The notes: generated from the letters alone by a model not told the origin. Shown: positions 1 to 11,821, numbered from the stretch's first letter. The stretch: 64,000 bases of DNA from Enoplolaimus lenunculus (GCA_030248215.1 JASANG010003764.1:1-64000), one strand, 5' to 3'. Numbers and translations are program-made.

Positions 1-420
1 CCCGTCCCGGTTTCTGGTGTTTCTGTAAAAGAGTAGGCTGACATTCTAGACTACATTTTTTGCTTAGGCTTAGGATTAGGATTACGCTTTTGCAACGCTT
101 AGGCTTATGCTTAGACTTAGGAATACGTTTAATCTACACTGTAAATTCCAATGAGTTAATAAATCAACTCAGTTGGAAAGTTTATTATTTCTGAATTAAT
201 TACAGCAAACTTTAACTCACTCTGAGTTCAGTTGATTCCCACTGTGAGTTGATTTGGTTCAGGAAAAGCTGATTGATTAAATCAGAATGAGTTTCATATG
301 AACTCAGAATTATGAGTTATGATTGCCCTAATTCATAGTGAGTGATTCAACCCAGTCTGAGTTGAAATCAACTCACTGGAATGTACAGTGATACTTTTAC
401 GGTCCTAAAAGTAATATTGG
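1..420. mobile_element. Family A MITE-like element, interrupted by a family D element
   Basis: Family A has ends like GGCCAATGTTACTTTTAGGG, a conserved block (CCAGGTTTCTGGTG, GTAGGCTTAGATTCTAGAT) and a core of TTAGGC-like hexamers. Here the left part (1-136) runs to AATACGTTTAATCTA, is broken by the D copy at 137-390, and resumes with TACGGTCCTAAAAGTAATAT and TGGCC to about 420. The true left end lies before the window. No coding capacity. Confidence 0.75.
137..390. mobile_element. Family D MITE, nested in family A
   Basis: Ends CACTGTAAATTCCAATGAGT and the reverse of TCACTGGAATGTACAGTG. Its interior repeats CTGAGTTGA and TCAACTCA on both arms, so the whole element is one imperfect palindrome of 254 bp. 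Confidence 0.85.
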
Positions 421-767
421 CCACTGTGTGTAAGCACCTATCGACAAATAGTAACCAAGTATTTTAAACAAGCCAACTACGGCAGCTACGAAACAAAAAT
501 TTGCACAAATAATCGTAGTAAAATAAAAAAATTCTTCAAGATTTCGAACTTCTCGATCAACTGGCTAATGAAGAGAACGGCAATATCCGACAACTACTGG
601 TGATAGATGCTGAACACATTTGCAAATATGGACTTTTCTCGCATTTTCTGAATCTCTCGATTTTTGCTCTCAATCAATCACACATTTGCCAATATGGACA
701 TTTCTCGCATTTTCTGAATCTCTCGATTTTTGCTCTCAATCAATCACTCTATACTATTTCAAATCCT
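421..767. other. Unassigned intergenic sequence
   Basis: Nothing recognised apart from a direct duplication of about 63 bp near 625-745 (CTCGCATTTTCTGAATCTCT occurs twice), which leads into the pyrimidine-rich minisatellite. Confidence 0.5.
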
Positions 768-1180
768 CTCATTGTTTCATTCGTTATTTCATTCAATCTC
801 TCACTCTTTCATTCAATCTCTCATTTGTTCATTCAATATTACATTCAATCTCTCATTCCTTCATTCAATATTTCATTCAATCTCTCATTCCTTCATTCAA
901 TATTTCATTCAATCTCTCATTCCTTCATTCAATATTACATTCAATCTCTCATTCCTTCGTTCGATCTCTCATTCTTTCATTCAATCTCTCAGCAATCATT
1001 CATTTAATATCTTGTTCGTTCTTTCAATCTCTCGTTGTTTTTCAATCTCGCACTCTTTCGTTCACTCTCATTCTTTCAATCTCGCATTGTTCGTCTCTCA
1101 CTCTTTCTCTCACTATCATTTTTTCTTAAATCTCTCACTGTCACTTGGTCGTTGTCAATTTCTCTCGACTCTCACATTAC
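768..1180. repeat. Pyrimidine-rich minisatellite (TTCATTCAATCTCTCATTC type)
   Basis: Units of about 18-36 bp built from TCATTCAATCTCTCA are repeated with increasing divergence toward the 3' end. Three overlapping + strand frames are open through it only because the unit lacks stops. Confidence 0.85.
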
Positions 1181-1560
1181 CATTGTTTCTCATTGCTACT
1201 TTCTTCGTATTCTCTTCTACAATCCCGCTATCTCTTTGTAGCAATCTTAGAGGCCTTGAAAGTTTCTTGCAAGCGCATTGTGGACAATTTTCACTGCAAA
1301 CCGTTAATAATTGCTGTTTGCATGCAGTTTGCAATTCGGCCCCATGTATATATGTATTCAATAGCGTTTCGAGACTGGGGGAGGGCGAAACGCCAAGCGT
1401 GTCGCCCCTTCTTACAATCGAGATCGATTAAGATAAGGGCACTACCTGAACAAACCATCGTAAACGTATTGGAAATTTTATCTTAAAAAGTAAACAATTA
1501 ACTCGTTTTAGGGTGCTTACCCCCACCATGCAAATTACTCAGTAAATTCTATTGCACATA
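1181..1560. other. Unassigned intergenic sequence
   Basis: Both strands were read; no gene, RNA or repeat family was recognised. Confidence 0.4.
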
Positions 1561-1749
1561 CGGCCCATGTAAAGATCAGCGGTGGAACGGTTTTCTGCAG
1601 GACTGCAATAGAATAAAGCTTACACTTTAAAACTAATTTTTGGCTTGGCTTAAGCGTAGCTACAAGCTCATTTTTACGCGTCGGCTTAGGAATATGCTTA
1701 TACAACTGTTACGACCCTGTTCTATGCGCTGTGTTCTATGCATTGGCCG
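1561..1749. mobile_element. Family B MITE-like element
   Basis: Starts GGCCCATGTAAAGATCAGCG and ends with a partly duplicated GTTCTATGCATTGGCC. The conserved family block CTGCAGGACTGCAATAGA and a short TTAGG-type core are present. Confidence 0.75.
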
Positions 1750-2159
1750 AATGCACTAATACTTGAGAGACGCAAACTCTATGACGGGACCGATGTTTGT
1801 TCCACGGCTGGTTATCACCTTTGACAATCTGTAAGAGCGAAAATGTAAAATTTTGCATTGTCTAAAATATTCAAACGATTTCAAATTTAATAATTATTTG
1901 AATGAAAGAATTGTTTTAAACGTTAAAAGACAAACTTTCACAAGTTTATCAGTATTTTATTTTATTATATTCTTTTATATTTATTATCGAGATAACAATG
2001 TAGGTATATTAAGTGTGACCCTTTGAAATATATTGACAAGTAAAATGTGAAAATATATATTATTAGTTTCTTAGCACAACAACGGCAAACGCTCGACTCG
2101 AGTAGCGAACCAGTCGAGCTGGAATTTTTCTAGCCGTTCGGATTTAAAGTTGGCTTGAA
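1750..2159. other. Unassigned AT-rich sequence
   Basis: No feature recognised; AT-rich with no conserved open frame. Confidence 0.4.
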
Positions 2160-2295
2160 ATTCGACTCCGCCGGAGTCAAGTTCGACTCACTGAGTCGCA
2201 CGTTTGATTCTGGCGGAGTTGAGCTTGACTCAGTTTGTGTATTCCCGTAGGGCCTATTTTGGAGCTAGTCAATTTGACTCACCATTTTTTGCGTG
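2160..2295. mobile_element. Family E MITE, 5'-truncated
   Basis: Right portion of the hairpin element best seen at 4948-5156: GACTCCGCCGGAGTCAA, GACTCAGTTTGTGTA, then TTTGACTCACCATTTTTTGC. The left arm is missing. Confidence 0.75.
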
Positions 2296-2570
2296 TAGCT
2301 TCGAGCAGGTTTTTCTAAAGCCTGAAAAAATGCTTGTTTCTCTTATTTCCAGTAACTTTTCCGGGAAACCGAAGTGTACCATAAGACAAAATCTGGATTA
2401 AAAATTCGTCCTTAAAAACCTTCAGGACCTCAAAAAATCGAATTTTTAAAAATTAAAATTTGTGTGTTGCAGGTCATCAGAAGACCAAATATGCAAAATG
2501 TTTTGAAATCCGGTCGTTTTGAGCAAACACCGGCTGCGGGATAACGAAAAATACCTGTCCACGTGCAATA

Positions 2571-2826
2571 CACTGTAAATACCAGTGAGTTGATTTTAAC
2601 TCAGAATGAGTTGAATTACTTAATACTCAGTCTGAGTTAGGACTATCAGAACTCACAATTGTGAGTTTATTCATATTCTAATTTAATTCATCAACTCCTC
2701 CGGAGTCAAATCAACTCATAGTGAAAATCAACTCAACACAGAGTGAGTCAAAGTTAACTGTTATTAACTCAGAAACAACTAACTTTACGTCTGAGTGGCT
2801 TAATTAACTCACTGGAATTTACAGCG
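2571..2826. mobile_element. Family D MITE
   Basis: Ends CACTGTAAATACCAGTGAGT and ACTCACTGGAATTTACAGCG. Orientation is opposite to the 137-390 copy, judged from the order of the GATTTTAACTCAGAATGAG arm. Confidence 0.85.
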
Positions 2827-3190
2827 TATGGGGCAGATCCAGACACGGAAACGGATAGGGCGGCGCCTCCTACTGAAGTTTCTGGAACTGTCACTTTCGC
2901 TCGAAATATCCTTTCTTAATCCTTATTCCTATCGTATTTACAACATATCTTGAATTATACCAAGTTGTGCATTCGTTTTCTTATATCAACAGGACACTTT
3001 TCACTACATTTTGACATATTTAGTTTCAGTTTGCAAACAAACAGCCACATCCTGTCTGCATATTCGAGGGTGAGACTGGACAAATTTTCTGCCGAGCCCG
3101 AGATACAATTTCATATTCTAAAAAGTTACCATAATACATTGTCGAAGTTCAAACACTGGTAACGAAGAGGTTGAGCTTGATCTAGCACCC
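2827..3190. other. Unassigned intergenic sequence
   Basis: Nothing recognised; a 70-codon open frame at 2950-3162 has no recognisable motif. Confidence 0.4.
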
Positions 3191-3194
3191 CTCC

Positions 3195-3345
3195 CTCAGT
3201 GGCGGATGCAAAGATTTCCGAACGGGGGCAGACGCGGATCCAAATATTTCTGCCGGCGTAAGGGTTGGCAAACGTTATGAAACGCAAAAATTATAAGGTA
3301 GGAGGGACCTTATCATTTTATCACAAGAAATTTTCTGAGGCAGTG
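3195..3345 (-). mobile_element. Family G element, fragment
   Basis: Reverse-strand fragment: GGCGGATGCAAAG, GCAAACGTTATGAAACGCAA, AAATTATAAGGTAGG and CCTTATCATTTTATCACAAG match the family described at 5447-5752. Confidence 0.6.
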
Positions 3346-3530
3346 GAAAAAACTCGTTAACGAGCACAACCAGACTGCGAAAAGGTATTTTAATGCAAAA
3401 TTTTAAAACAAAATCTTGAATTTGATCCCTGTAGTGGCGCCTGGGCACGGACGGCTCCCCTTGAATCCACCAAAGTTCCGCTTCCTCAGGGTAAAAACAA
3501 TTCTTGGATTAACGTTGAATTGAACCTAGA

Positions 3531-3574
3531 AAAACAATAAAAATAACAATAACAACAAAAAACAAAAACAACAG

Positions 3575-3610
<36 letters not shown>

Positions 3611-3879
3611 AAACAGCAACAAAAACAACAAAAACAACAACAACAACAATAACAGCAACAACAACAACAAAAACAGCAACAACAAAAACAACAGCAAAAA
3701 CAACAACAATAACCAACAACAAAAACAACAACAAAAACAACAAAAACAACAACAACAACAATAACAGCAACAACAACAACAACAACAACAGCAACAACAA
3801 CAACAACAAAAACAACAACAAAAACAACAACAAAAACAACAACAAAAACAACAAAAACAACAACAACAACAATAACAGC

Positions 3880-3916
<37 letters not shown>

Positions 3917-4035
3917 GCAACAACAACAACAAAAACAGCAACAACAAAAACAACAACAAAAACAACAACAACAACAACAACAACAACAAAAACAACAACA
4001 AAAACAACAAAAACAACAGCAACAACAATAACAGC

Positions 4036-4115
<80 letters not shown>

Positions 4116-4119
4116 CGGC

Positions 4120-4167
<48 letters not shown>
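3531..4167. repeat. (CAA)n microsatellite with AAAACAA and CAG variants
   Basis: About 640 bp of CAA trinucleotides with scattered AAA, CAG and AAT units; the last 140 bp are nearly pure. The reverse strand reads as poly-Leu, poly-Val or poly-Cys depending on frame and is not a gene. Confidence 0.95.
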
Positions 4168-4947
4168 ATATGCTTTTAAGTGTTCGCCAGATGATGGATT
4201 ACCAGCATTCGCCAATTAAAACATTCATTGTTGTGATGAATATATACGTTTCTTTATATATGTTTGTACCTCGTTCAGTCTAATGGTATTTTTAGAACGA
4301 ACCTAAGTTTCTTTAAACGTACAACGGCCTGAAAGTAGTAGTCAGGGTTTCGTTTTTGAGGAGAGTCCAACCGTGTTCACGGTGGCTCTAGTGACATTAG
4401 CAAACTTGACCAAAGTTGTTGAGTTCAAGTCTAAGCATAGCATTTCGCGATAAATTAACCATGTTGCAGCGGTGTATGGAAATATTTTGACTTCAATAAC
4501 TTGCATTAATTTCCCTCAAAACAAATTGAGCCTTAACTTTTTGGAAATTCCGAGTCCAAAGGTTGATTCTGAATAGTGAACTTGGCTATAGACAGCGGTC
4601 AGGGCGTGATTGTCACGAGCAACCGTAGCAAACGCCACAATTGACACATTAAACTTTGATGTACTGTTTAATAATGTTATAGCAGCTATGCGACTAATTT
4701 TAGTCATTTCCTAATCTATATATTAAAGCTGGAACGCCCCACATATGTATTTTTGGCACCGTTCGAGCGCTAGTAAGCATTGTTTTTTAACACACTGTTC
4801 TACAAAAGAATTAGTACGATTAACATAAATGATAGTCTAATTCTGTAGAATAAACTAATACCTTCTTTCATACAGTACATATACACAAAACGTGTGACAC
4901 CACAGTGCTTTAGGAAAGTTTACACTTGGGTGCAATCTCGGCTACTA
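4168..4947. other. Unassigned intergenic sequence
   Basis: No gene, RNA or known repeat family recognised in about 780 bp. Confidence 0.4.
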
Positions 4948-5156
4948 CACTGCAAAAAATGGTGAGTCAAATTGACTCTCTCTGAAACAGGCTTTTCCGG
5001 ATCACACAAACTGACTCAAATTTGACTCCGCCACAGTCAAACGTTCGACTAAGTGCGTCGAATTTGACTCTGGCGAAGTCAAATTTGACTCAGTTTGTGT
5101 AGTCCGGAAAAGCCTATTTCGGAGAGAGTCAATTTGACTCACCATTTTTTGCAGTG
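4948..5156. mobile_element. Family E MITE, complete hairpin element
   Basis: A 209-bp near-perfect inverted repeat. The left arm begins CACTGCAAAAAATGGTGAGT; the right arm is its complement, ending ACTCACCATTTTTTGCAGTG. It is flanked by TA on both sides, as expected for a TA target-site duplication of the Tc1/mariner type. Internal blocks GGCTTTTCCGGA and CTCCGCCACAGTC are mirrored. It has no coding capacity, so it would depend on a transposase elsewhere. Confidence 0.9.
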
Positions 5157-5446
5157 TAGTTTGTTTAACACCGCGAATTCGGTACCATAACCTCATAATC
5201 ATTATTTGATTGGCTTTCACAGTTACATTTCTCGTTTAACGAATCAAAACAAAGGATACTATTAATAATTGGCAGCAGGTGAAATCGGTAAAGTTTGACA
5301 GCACACAAATTCTACCCAAACGACTTATTAACGATTTGATCAGAGCTATTATATGACCCGAGTACCCTAAAAATGTCACAGAAACGAATGGGAGTCTGAA
5401 TGCCTATATAAGAGATGTCATGTTGGACAATATTACTGGCCCGTGG
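5157..5446. other. Unassigned intergenic sequence
   Basis: Nothing recognised. Confidence 0.35.
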
Positions 5447-5752
5447 AACCTAATTACCCCGCTACCGGTTCCAAAGGGGTGGGCGTACGCCCCCGTCAGA
5501 ACTTTCTTTATGTTAAAACGGTAAGGTCCCTACCTTACAATTTTTTCTCCTCAGAAAAATTTTTTGGCGAAAAACACGTTTGTTTTCGCAGGATTTTTTA
5601 TGACAAAATGGTAAGATCCATACCTTACAATTTTTCACCGTCAGAAAATTTTTGGTGATATAATGATAAGGTCACCTTACAATTTTTGCGTTTCATAACA
5701 TTTGCCAGCCCGCCCCTTAGTCAAAAGTTTTGGGATCCGCCTTTGCCTGTAG
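5447..5752 (+). mobile_element. Family G element (best full copy)
   Basis: The family carries repeated AATGGTAAGGTCC...ACCTTACAATTTTT blocks, each separated by GTCAGAAAATTTTTTGG, then a 3' part TTGCGTTTCATAACATTTGC, CAGCCCGCCCC and GGATCCGCC. Here three TAAGGT blocks precede the 3' part. CCTAATTACCCCGCTA at 5450 and CCTAATTACCCTACTA at 5754 flank it as an imperfect direct repeat. Non-coding. Confidence 0.7.
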
Positions 5753-5811
5753 AACCTAATTACCCTACTAAAAAGGAACATTTGAAGGACCAAAATTTAA
5801 TGCCAAAGGAT

Positions 5812-6030
5812 GGCGCTATACTTTTGATGACGTTCGGCGCCGTCCATCACCGTACGTTTGTCCGCCGGTGTCGTCCGTCGCCATACGGTATGGTACGTAA
5901 GTCACGTACGATACCGCACCAAGACGCACGTCGACAGACGACACCGCACGGTCACCAACAGTGCTGCACGGTGACGGACGTAGCCGTACGGGTGACGGAC
6001 GACGCCGGACGTCATCAAAACTATAATGCT
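5812..6030. mobile_element. Family L GC-rich palindromic MITE
   Basis: Terminal inverted repeats run about 40 bp: CTATACTTTTGATGACGTTC on the left against GACGTCATCAAAACTATA on the right. The interior is built of GTCCGTC/GACGGAC and CCGTACG words, much more GC-rich than its surroundings. Confidence 0.75.
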
Positions 6031-6434
6031 ACCCTTAGCAAGCCTAATTTACCATCCTCAGCTAGAAATGCAGGAAATGTCTTATTTTTACCTGTTTGCT
6101 AATTGCACCAAATGCAATTTTAGTTTTGTTGCACAATGCGATACGTGATATATTACTCATTAATGTTTAATTGTTGGTAAATACTTGTCAAAACCACCTG
6201 CTGAGCTTATCGACGACCCTAAAATTGATGCGGATGAGGGGATGTACGCCGCCCTGTCCCCCTGTTAACACCATTTACGACGCTAGATAAATTCGTTCAG
6301 AATTTGAAATAGGGGTTAGATTTCGATGAGTCAAGATATACCCCCGATATAATCGCTTGGGACCACAAAGTTAAACTTAAGTGCTTGATTTTCTAATTGA
6401 GTTTTGATATCTTTAGTAATTATTGTTTAATTAA
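6031..6434. other. Unassigned intergenic sequence
   Basis: Nothing recognised. Confidence 0.35.
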
Positions 6435-6582
6435 CGGGCCCATGTTACTTTAAGATGCGTCCAGGTTTTATGGTGGGTCTATAAAATAGTGGGTTTAGAT
6501 TCTAGATTACAATTTTTTGCACAGGCTTAGGCTTTGGAATACGCTTAATCTATGGCTACGCCCCTCAAAGTAACATTGGCCA
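6435..6582. mobile_element. Family A element, short copy
   Basis: Begins GGGCCCATGTTACTTTAAGA and ends CCTCAAAGTAACATTGGCC, with the TTTAGATTCTAGATTACA block. The hexamer core is reduced to two or three units. Confidence 0.8.
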
Positions 6583-6857
6583 ATTAACGTTTCATACTCT
6601 ATGGAGGTCACCGTTACCAATTCGTTATAGTCGATCAAAGTTTTGCTAAAGTTTCTGTTAATTGGATATTTAGGAAACATTTTCGCCAAGACATAATTTT
6701 GCCTACCGTAACCGCTATTTTATCCTGTGAATTATTTCGACTTATTTCAAGGTTTGTAATCCGTTCGTGTGAATCCAATCTTTCACGAACCAAATTTTGA
6801 CTGATTACAAATTGTTATCCACGCTCGCAAATGTCCGTTCAGACCACAAAAATGGCG

Positions 6858-7036
6858 GCCAATGTTACTTGAAAGGACGTCCAGGTTTCTGGTGGGTCTA
6901 TAAAAGAGTAGGCTTAGATTCTAGATTACATTTTTTTGCTTAGGTTTTTGGCTTAGGCTTAGGAACTCATTTTTGCAACGCTTAGGCTTAGGAATACGCT
7001 TAATCTACTGTTACGCCCCTCAAAGTAACATTGGCC
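6858..7036. mobile_element. Family A element (best intact copy)
   Basis: Inverted ends GGCCAATGTTACTTG and CAAAGTAACATTGGCC bound 179 bp with CCAGGTTTCTGGTGGGTCTA, TAGATTCTAGATTACA and TTAGGCTTAGGAA hexamers. It lies only 275 bp from the 6435-6582 copy in the same orientation. Confidence 0.85.
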
Positions 7037-7445
7037 AAAATGGCGATAGAACGCTGTTCACAGCTGGGCGTCACCGCCAAGAGGTACAGCTACGATATCA
7101 TTTCAAGAAAGCATCGTTTCATTTAAACGTTTTTTGCGAGCGAGAATATTTTTAGCGTCAAAATTCAGGTGAGCCATTTATACCAGCTGTATAAAAGGAC
7201 ATCTTTTTCGTACGCGTTAGTAATTTCAGAAGAAATATCTTCTGTATGCCCACTGAAAACGGCGTTGTCCAGCGCCGAACACCGCCAAAACGCCTAGATT
7301 TTGGCCCAGGCTACTTTTTTCGCGGCTGAGCGGTGTCTAATGTTTTTTCTTCTTGGCCGTATTTTATAACAATTCCCTAACCGACACATGTCTTGAACTA
7401 AGATATAGAACCCCAATATGGTTTAGCAATGACTATCTTCATCAA
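7037..7445. other. Unassigned intergenic sequence
   Basis: Nothing recognised. Confidence 0.35.
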
Positions 7446-8371
<926 letters not shown>

Positions 8372-8680
8372 ACTGTAAATTCCAATGAGTTAATTTATCA
8401 ACTCAGACGGAAAGTGTGTTATTTCTGAGATAATAACAGTTAACTTTAACTCAATCTGAGTTGAGCAGGATTCTCTCTCTGAGTTGAGCTGATTCTCACT
8501 CTGAGTTGAGCTGATTCGCACTCTGAGTTGAGCTGATTCTCACTCTGAGTTGAGATGATTCTCACTCTGAGTTGAGTCGATTCCGGGCAAGTTGATCAAT
8601 TAAATCAGAATAAGTTATGTTAGCTCAGAATTATGAGTTCTGATTGGAGTTAAAAATCATTTCGATGTAATTTACAGAGT
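8372..8680. mobile_element. Family D MITE with an internally expanded arm
   Basis: Longer than other D copies (309 bp) because the word CTGAGTTGAGCTGATTC(T/G)C is repeated five to six times in tandem at about 8457-8585. Ends TACTGTAAATTCCAATGAGT and ATGTAATTTACAGAGTA. Confidence 0.85.
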
Positions 8681-8684
8681 ACGG

Positions 8685-8760
8685 TTTTGCGGCGTATTTA
8701 CATACGTAATCTTGTAGTACCAAACAAGACGTATATACACTGCCCGCAAAATCGCTCCCC
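8685..8760. repeat. Family Q short repeat
   Basis: AATCTTGTAGTACCAAAC followed by ACG(T/G)TATATA and a GCAAAA(T/C)CGC block; the same order recurs at 12281-12350. Nature unknown. Confidence 0.45.
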
Positions 8761-9023
8761 AATCCTCATAATTGAGGTCCCCGGCGTTTGGGGACCCCCT
8801 TCTTGGCAAACTAAAATTTTTCACGAACCACCGTCTTACATATTTTACCAGATTTTATTATCATTCCACTTTTATCTTAGCTTAATTCACAATGACACGT
8901 CATATAGAAGTGGTGCAACTGAGCGCAAAGAGTGTCACTTAACGAAGAAATCATTAATTAATAACACCCAAGCAATGAGTGAATTCATTTTTGAACCGGC
9001 TTGTTCAAAAGCGCTACCTGAAC
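8761..9023. other. Unassigned intergenic sequence
   Basis: Nothing recognised. Confidence 0.35.
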
Positions 9024-9238
9024 GCGAATGAGTTGAATCACTCAGTCTGAGTTAGGACTATCAGAACTCAGAATTTTGAGTTGATTCAATTCAATCTGAG
9101 TTAATCAACTCACCTGTAGTCGACCCAACTTAGAATAAGAATCAACTCAACTCAGAGTGGGTTATTGTTTAGTGATATTACATTCAGTAACCAACTCGTT
9201 AGCTAAATTGATTAATCAACTCATTGGAATTTACAGTG
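9024..9238. mobile_element. Family D MITE, 5'-truncated
   Basis: Starts inside the element at GCGAATGAGTTGAATCACTC; the right end TCATTGGAATTTACAGTG is intact. Confidence 0.8.
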
Positions 9239-9416
9239 TGCAGTTAACATGGCCCGCAATTATTAGTGATTAATGTTTAGGCAATATTTTCACATTGATC
9301 CGTGTTTGGGGGACACGGCTCGAATGTCCCACCTCCGGGAGAGAATTTACCGTTAGTCTTTTGCCAACAATTCCGGTCTATGCTGCTGTGAGTAGAAGTG
9401 CTAAAAGCTTATTGTA

Positions 9417-9669
9417 CACTGTAAATTCCAATGAGTTGATTAATCAATTCAGCTAGCGAGTTGGTTATTCCTGAATTAATATCAGTCAACATTAACTCAC
9501 TCTGATTTGAGTTGATTGTCACTCTGAGTTGAGTTGACGCGGGGTGAGTTGATTAATTAACTCGGAATGAATTGAACCAACTCAAATTTCTGAGTTCTGA
9601 AAGTCCTAACTCAGACTGAGTGATTCAACTCATTCTGAGTTAAAATCAACTCACTGAAATTTACGGTGT
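9417..9669. mobile_element. Family D MITE
   Basis: Both ends present and flanked by TA on each side (GTA before, TA after), which supports a TA target-site duplication. Confidence 0.85.
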
Positions 9670-9869
9670 ATAGTTCAGTCTCTATTTGACCGCTACGCTA
9701 CGAATAGTTTTTCAGAAAGAGTAACCTTGATTTTTTTGAATATTTCTATTTTCATGTGTATTTTATATAATTATATAAATATAAACAAAAGGTAAAGCAA
9801 AAATAAATTAATCACAGCAAATAAAAAGTTGATGATAAAACTAGTCTCAAAAAATATGTCTTAATCCCT

Positions 9870-10057
9870 ATTCACACGTGCAAGTTTTTGTGCGAGAACT
9901 TGCAGCGGCAAATTGTACGTAGAACTTGCATTTTTTCACCAGCCAATGAGAAAGCGGTTGCAATAAATTCAGTGAACTTGCATGGTTATTCACACATGTG
10001 AACTAAATTCCTAGCAATGATTTTTAAGTTGTATTGCACGTGTGAATAGGGCTCTAG
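9870..10057. mobile_element. Family H MITE (best copy)
   Basis: Terminal inverted repeats CCCTATTCACACGTGCAAG and TTGCACGTGTGAATAGGG. The interior repeats GAACTTGCA, and a diagnostic block reads AATGAGAAAGCGGTTGCAAT then AAATTCAGTGAACTTGCA. About 188 bp, non-coding. Confidence 0.85.
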
Positions 10058-10180
10058 AGTGCATGATACCCTTTAACAAGAGCATGCAACTGGGTACATT
10101 CTGTGTAGAAAACAATGTACGCATCACGCGTTGAAATTCTCGCCTGCCCCGGGGTGCCATACAAAATAATGGTTGTTGCT
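10058..10180. mobile_element. Family M element, fragment
   Basis: CATGCAACTGGGTACATTCT and GTGTAGAAAACAATGTACGC match the left end of the family M copies at 16108 and 52092. Shares a boundary with the H element. Confidence 0.5.
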
Positions 10181-10309
10181 TTACCCTTGTTTAAGGCATC
10201 ATCGACTCTTGGTGAATCGAGAAAACTGAATCATTCAGCTGATATGTTCTAGTTAAAAATGCTTTATATAAGATTAATTAGGCACTGGATGTAGTTGCGA
10301 ATTTAGCAC

Positions 10310-10476
10310 GGGCCCGTAGCCAAGGGCACCCAGGGGGGGGGGCTGAAATCCCCATTGAAAAATTTTGGCCCCGACTAGAAGATTTTCAACCTTGCTTGTA
10401 TTAAGTCATTGGAAACTTTTAAATACCCCTTATGAAAATTTTGCCCCCCTAGCAAGGGCGAACTGGCTACGGGCCT
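10310..10476. mobile_element. Family F MITE (best copy)
   Basis: Inverted ends GGGCCCGTAGCCAAGGG and GGCGAACTGGCTACGGGCC. A G-run (nine or so G) follows the left end; then come TTTTCAACCTTGCTTGTA, AAGTCATTGGAAA, and CCCCCCTAGCAAGG. About 167 bp, non-coding. This is one of the most frequent families in the window. Confidence 0.85.
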
Positions 10477-10576
10477 GGGTTAGCAGTTGCAGTCTTTATG
10501 TTAGACTCGATCATTTACAAACCCTGACTTCCTTTGTTCAACGAAGGCATTATTTCAACATACAATACAAAAAAGA

Positions 10577-11028
10577 CTGTAGTGACCCGAATAAGAGGGG
10601 GGACTGATATTTTTTTGCCCTCTCCAGAGGGTGCCCCCCTTGTTATTCGGTTACGGACTGTTATTTATTTTTAACCCACGCTCCGCCGCCTTTCGTTACT
10701 GATATATATCCGGTACTGCAGTTTTCCGTTGAATTAAACGTTTATTTGTCTTGTGTCAATACGTTGTGCGATAATACGAGGTTATACTTTGGAATGTTAC
10801 ATTCAAAATTTAAGTACGCTTTAAAGTTTCGAACACAAGTTTATTTGGTCCTCTAGTCATTAATGCGCTACAATTAGGGATAATTGACATTTATGGTCTC
10901 TAATTAGGGTTTATGGACTCGATCCGCCTACGGACTCTTATTAGAAATCCGGACTCCTATTGATTCGGACTCAAAATGGGGACCCTCCCCTCTCTTAATA
11001 ACCCCCCTTCTTAATCGGGCCAATACAG
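10577..11028. mobile_element. Family C MITE (best + oriented copy)
   Basis: Ends CTGTAGTGACCCGAATAAGA and CTTAATCGGGCCAATACAG form an imperfect terminal inverted repeat. Conserved interior: CGGTTACGGACTGTTATTTA, CGTTACTGATATATATCCGG, AAGTACGCTTTAAAGTTTCG and GGACTCCTATTGATTCGGAC. About 450 bp with no open frame of note. The other three copies are at 35766, 38666 and 54790. Confidence 0.9.
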
Positions 11029-11247
11029 ATTCTGACTGAAACTAAAATTTTTAATCAAAACAACAAATGATTGAAATTTACCAATTATTTGTCATAGTAT
11101 TTCAAAATCTGACACCTAAGATTTAGCCGACTGTGTCAAACTTGACTTTAAAATTTTTCGCAACATGAGATAAAAGTCGTAACAACATTGTTCGTTCCTG
11201 GGTGAATTTAAGCAATTTCTGCCGTGTTCTGTGTTTCAAAAAACTTG
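11029..11247. other. Unassigned intergenic sequence
   Basis: Nothing recognised. Confidence 0.35.
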
Positions 11248-11392
11248 AGGCCAATGTTACTTTTAGGGGCGTAGCAGTAGATAAGGCGTACGCCTTAGTC
11301 TAAGCATAAGAAAAAATCTAATCTAAAATCTAAACCTACTCTTTTACAAACGCACCAGAAACCTGGACGTCCCTAAAAGTAACATGGGCCAA
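11248..11392. mobile_element. Family A element, reverse orientation
   Basis: Starts GGCCAATGTTACTTTTAGGG; CACCAGAAACCTGGACGTCC near the right end is the complement of the left block of the 6858 copy. Confidence 0.8.
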
Positions 11393-11457
11393 ACTTGAAA
11401 TATCTCCTGCGACTACAATTTTCGAATGTTTTGCATCGAAATAGTACAAGATTGTTA

Positions 11458-11632
11458 CGGGCCCATAGCCAAGGGGGAGGGGGGACCACGGGCATCTCAG
11501 TACCTCCCACATCTGGAAAGCATTGGACCCCCTATAATATTTTCAACCTTGTTCGAAGATCCAGAAAACCCTAGTATGCCCCTCCCGAAACATGTTAGCC
11601 CCCCCCTAGCAATATGAGCTGGCTACGGGCTT
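11458..11632. mobile_element. Family F MITE
   Basis: Ends GGGCCCATAGCCAAGGGGG and TGAGCTGGCTACGGGC; the family word TTTTCAACCTTGTTCG is present. Confidence 0.8.
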
Positions 11633-11821
11633 ACATTTTTAGCGTTCAATAGTTCAGAAGCATAGAAATGGCTGAAAATACAGCTTACAATATTCCTTAA
11701 GTTATGCAAGCGAAACCTGTGGCTGTGGACCCACTATTTTCGTCAAACGATAATCTAAGAAAAATTGTTACATCACCAATACAAATTTCAATAGATTACA
11801 TGGAGGTCCAGCCATATCATA

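Noticed and set aside
3486-4215. Poly-Leu and poly-Val frames
   Set aside because: Reverse strand of the CAA microsatellite.
5686-6102. 138-codon open frame
   Set aside because: It spans the end of a family G element and the GC-rich family L palindrome; the composition is that of the repeats.
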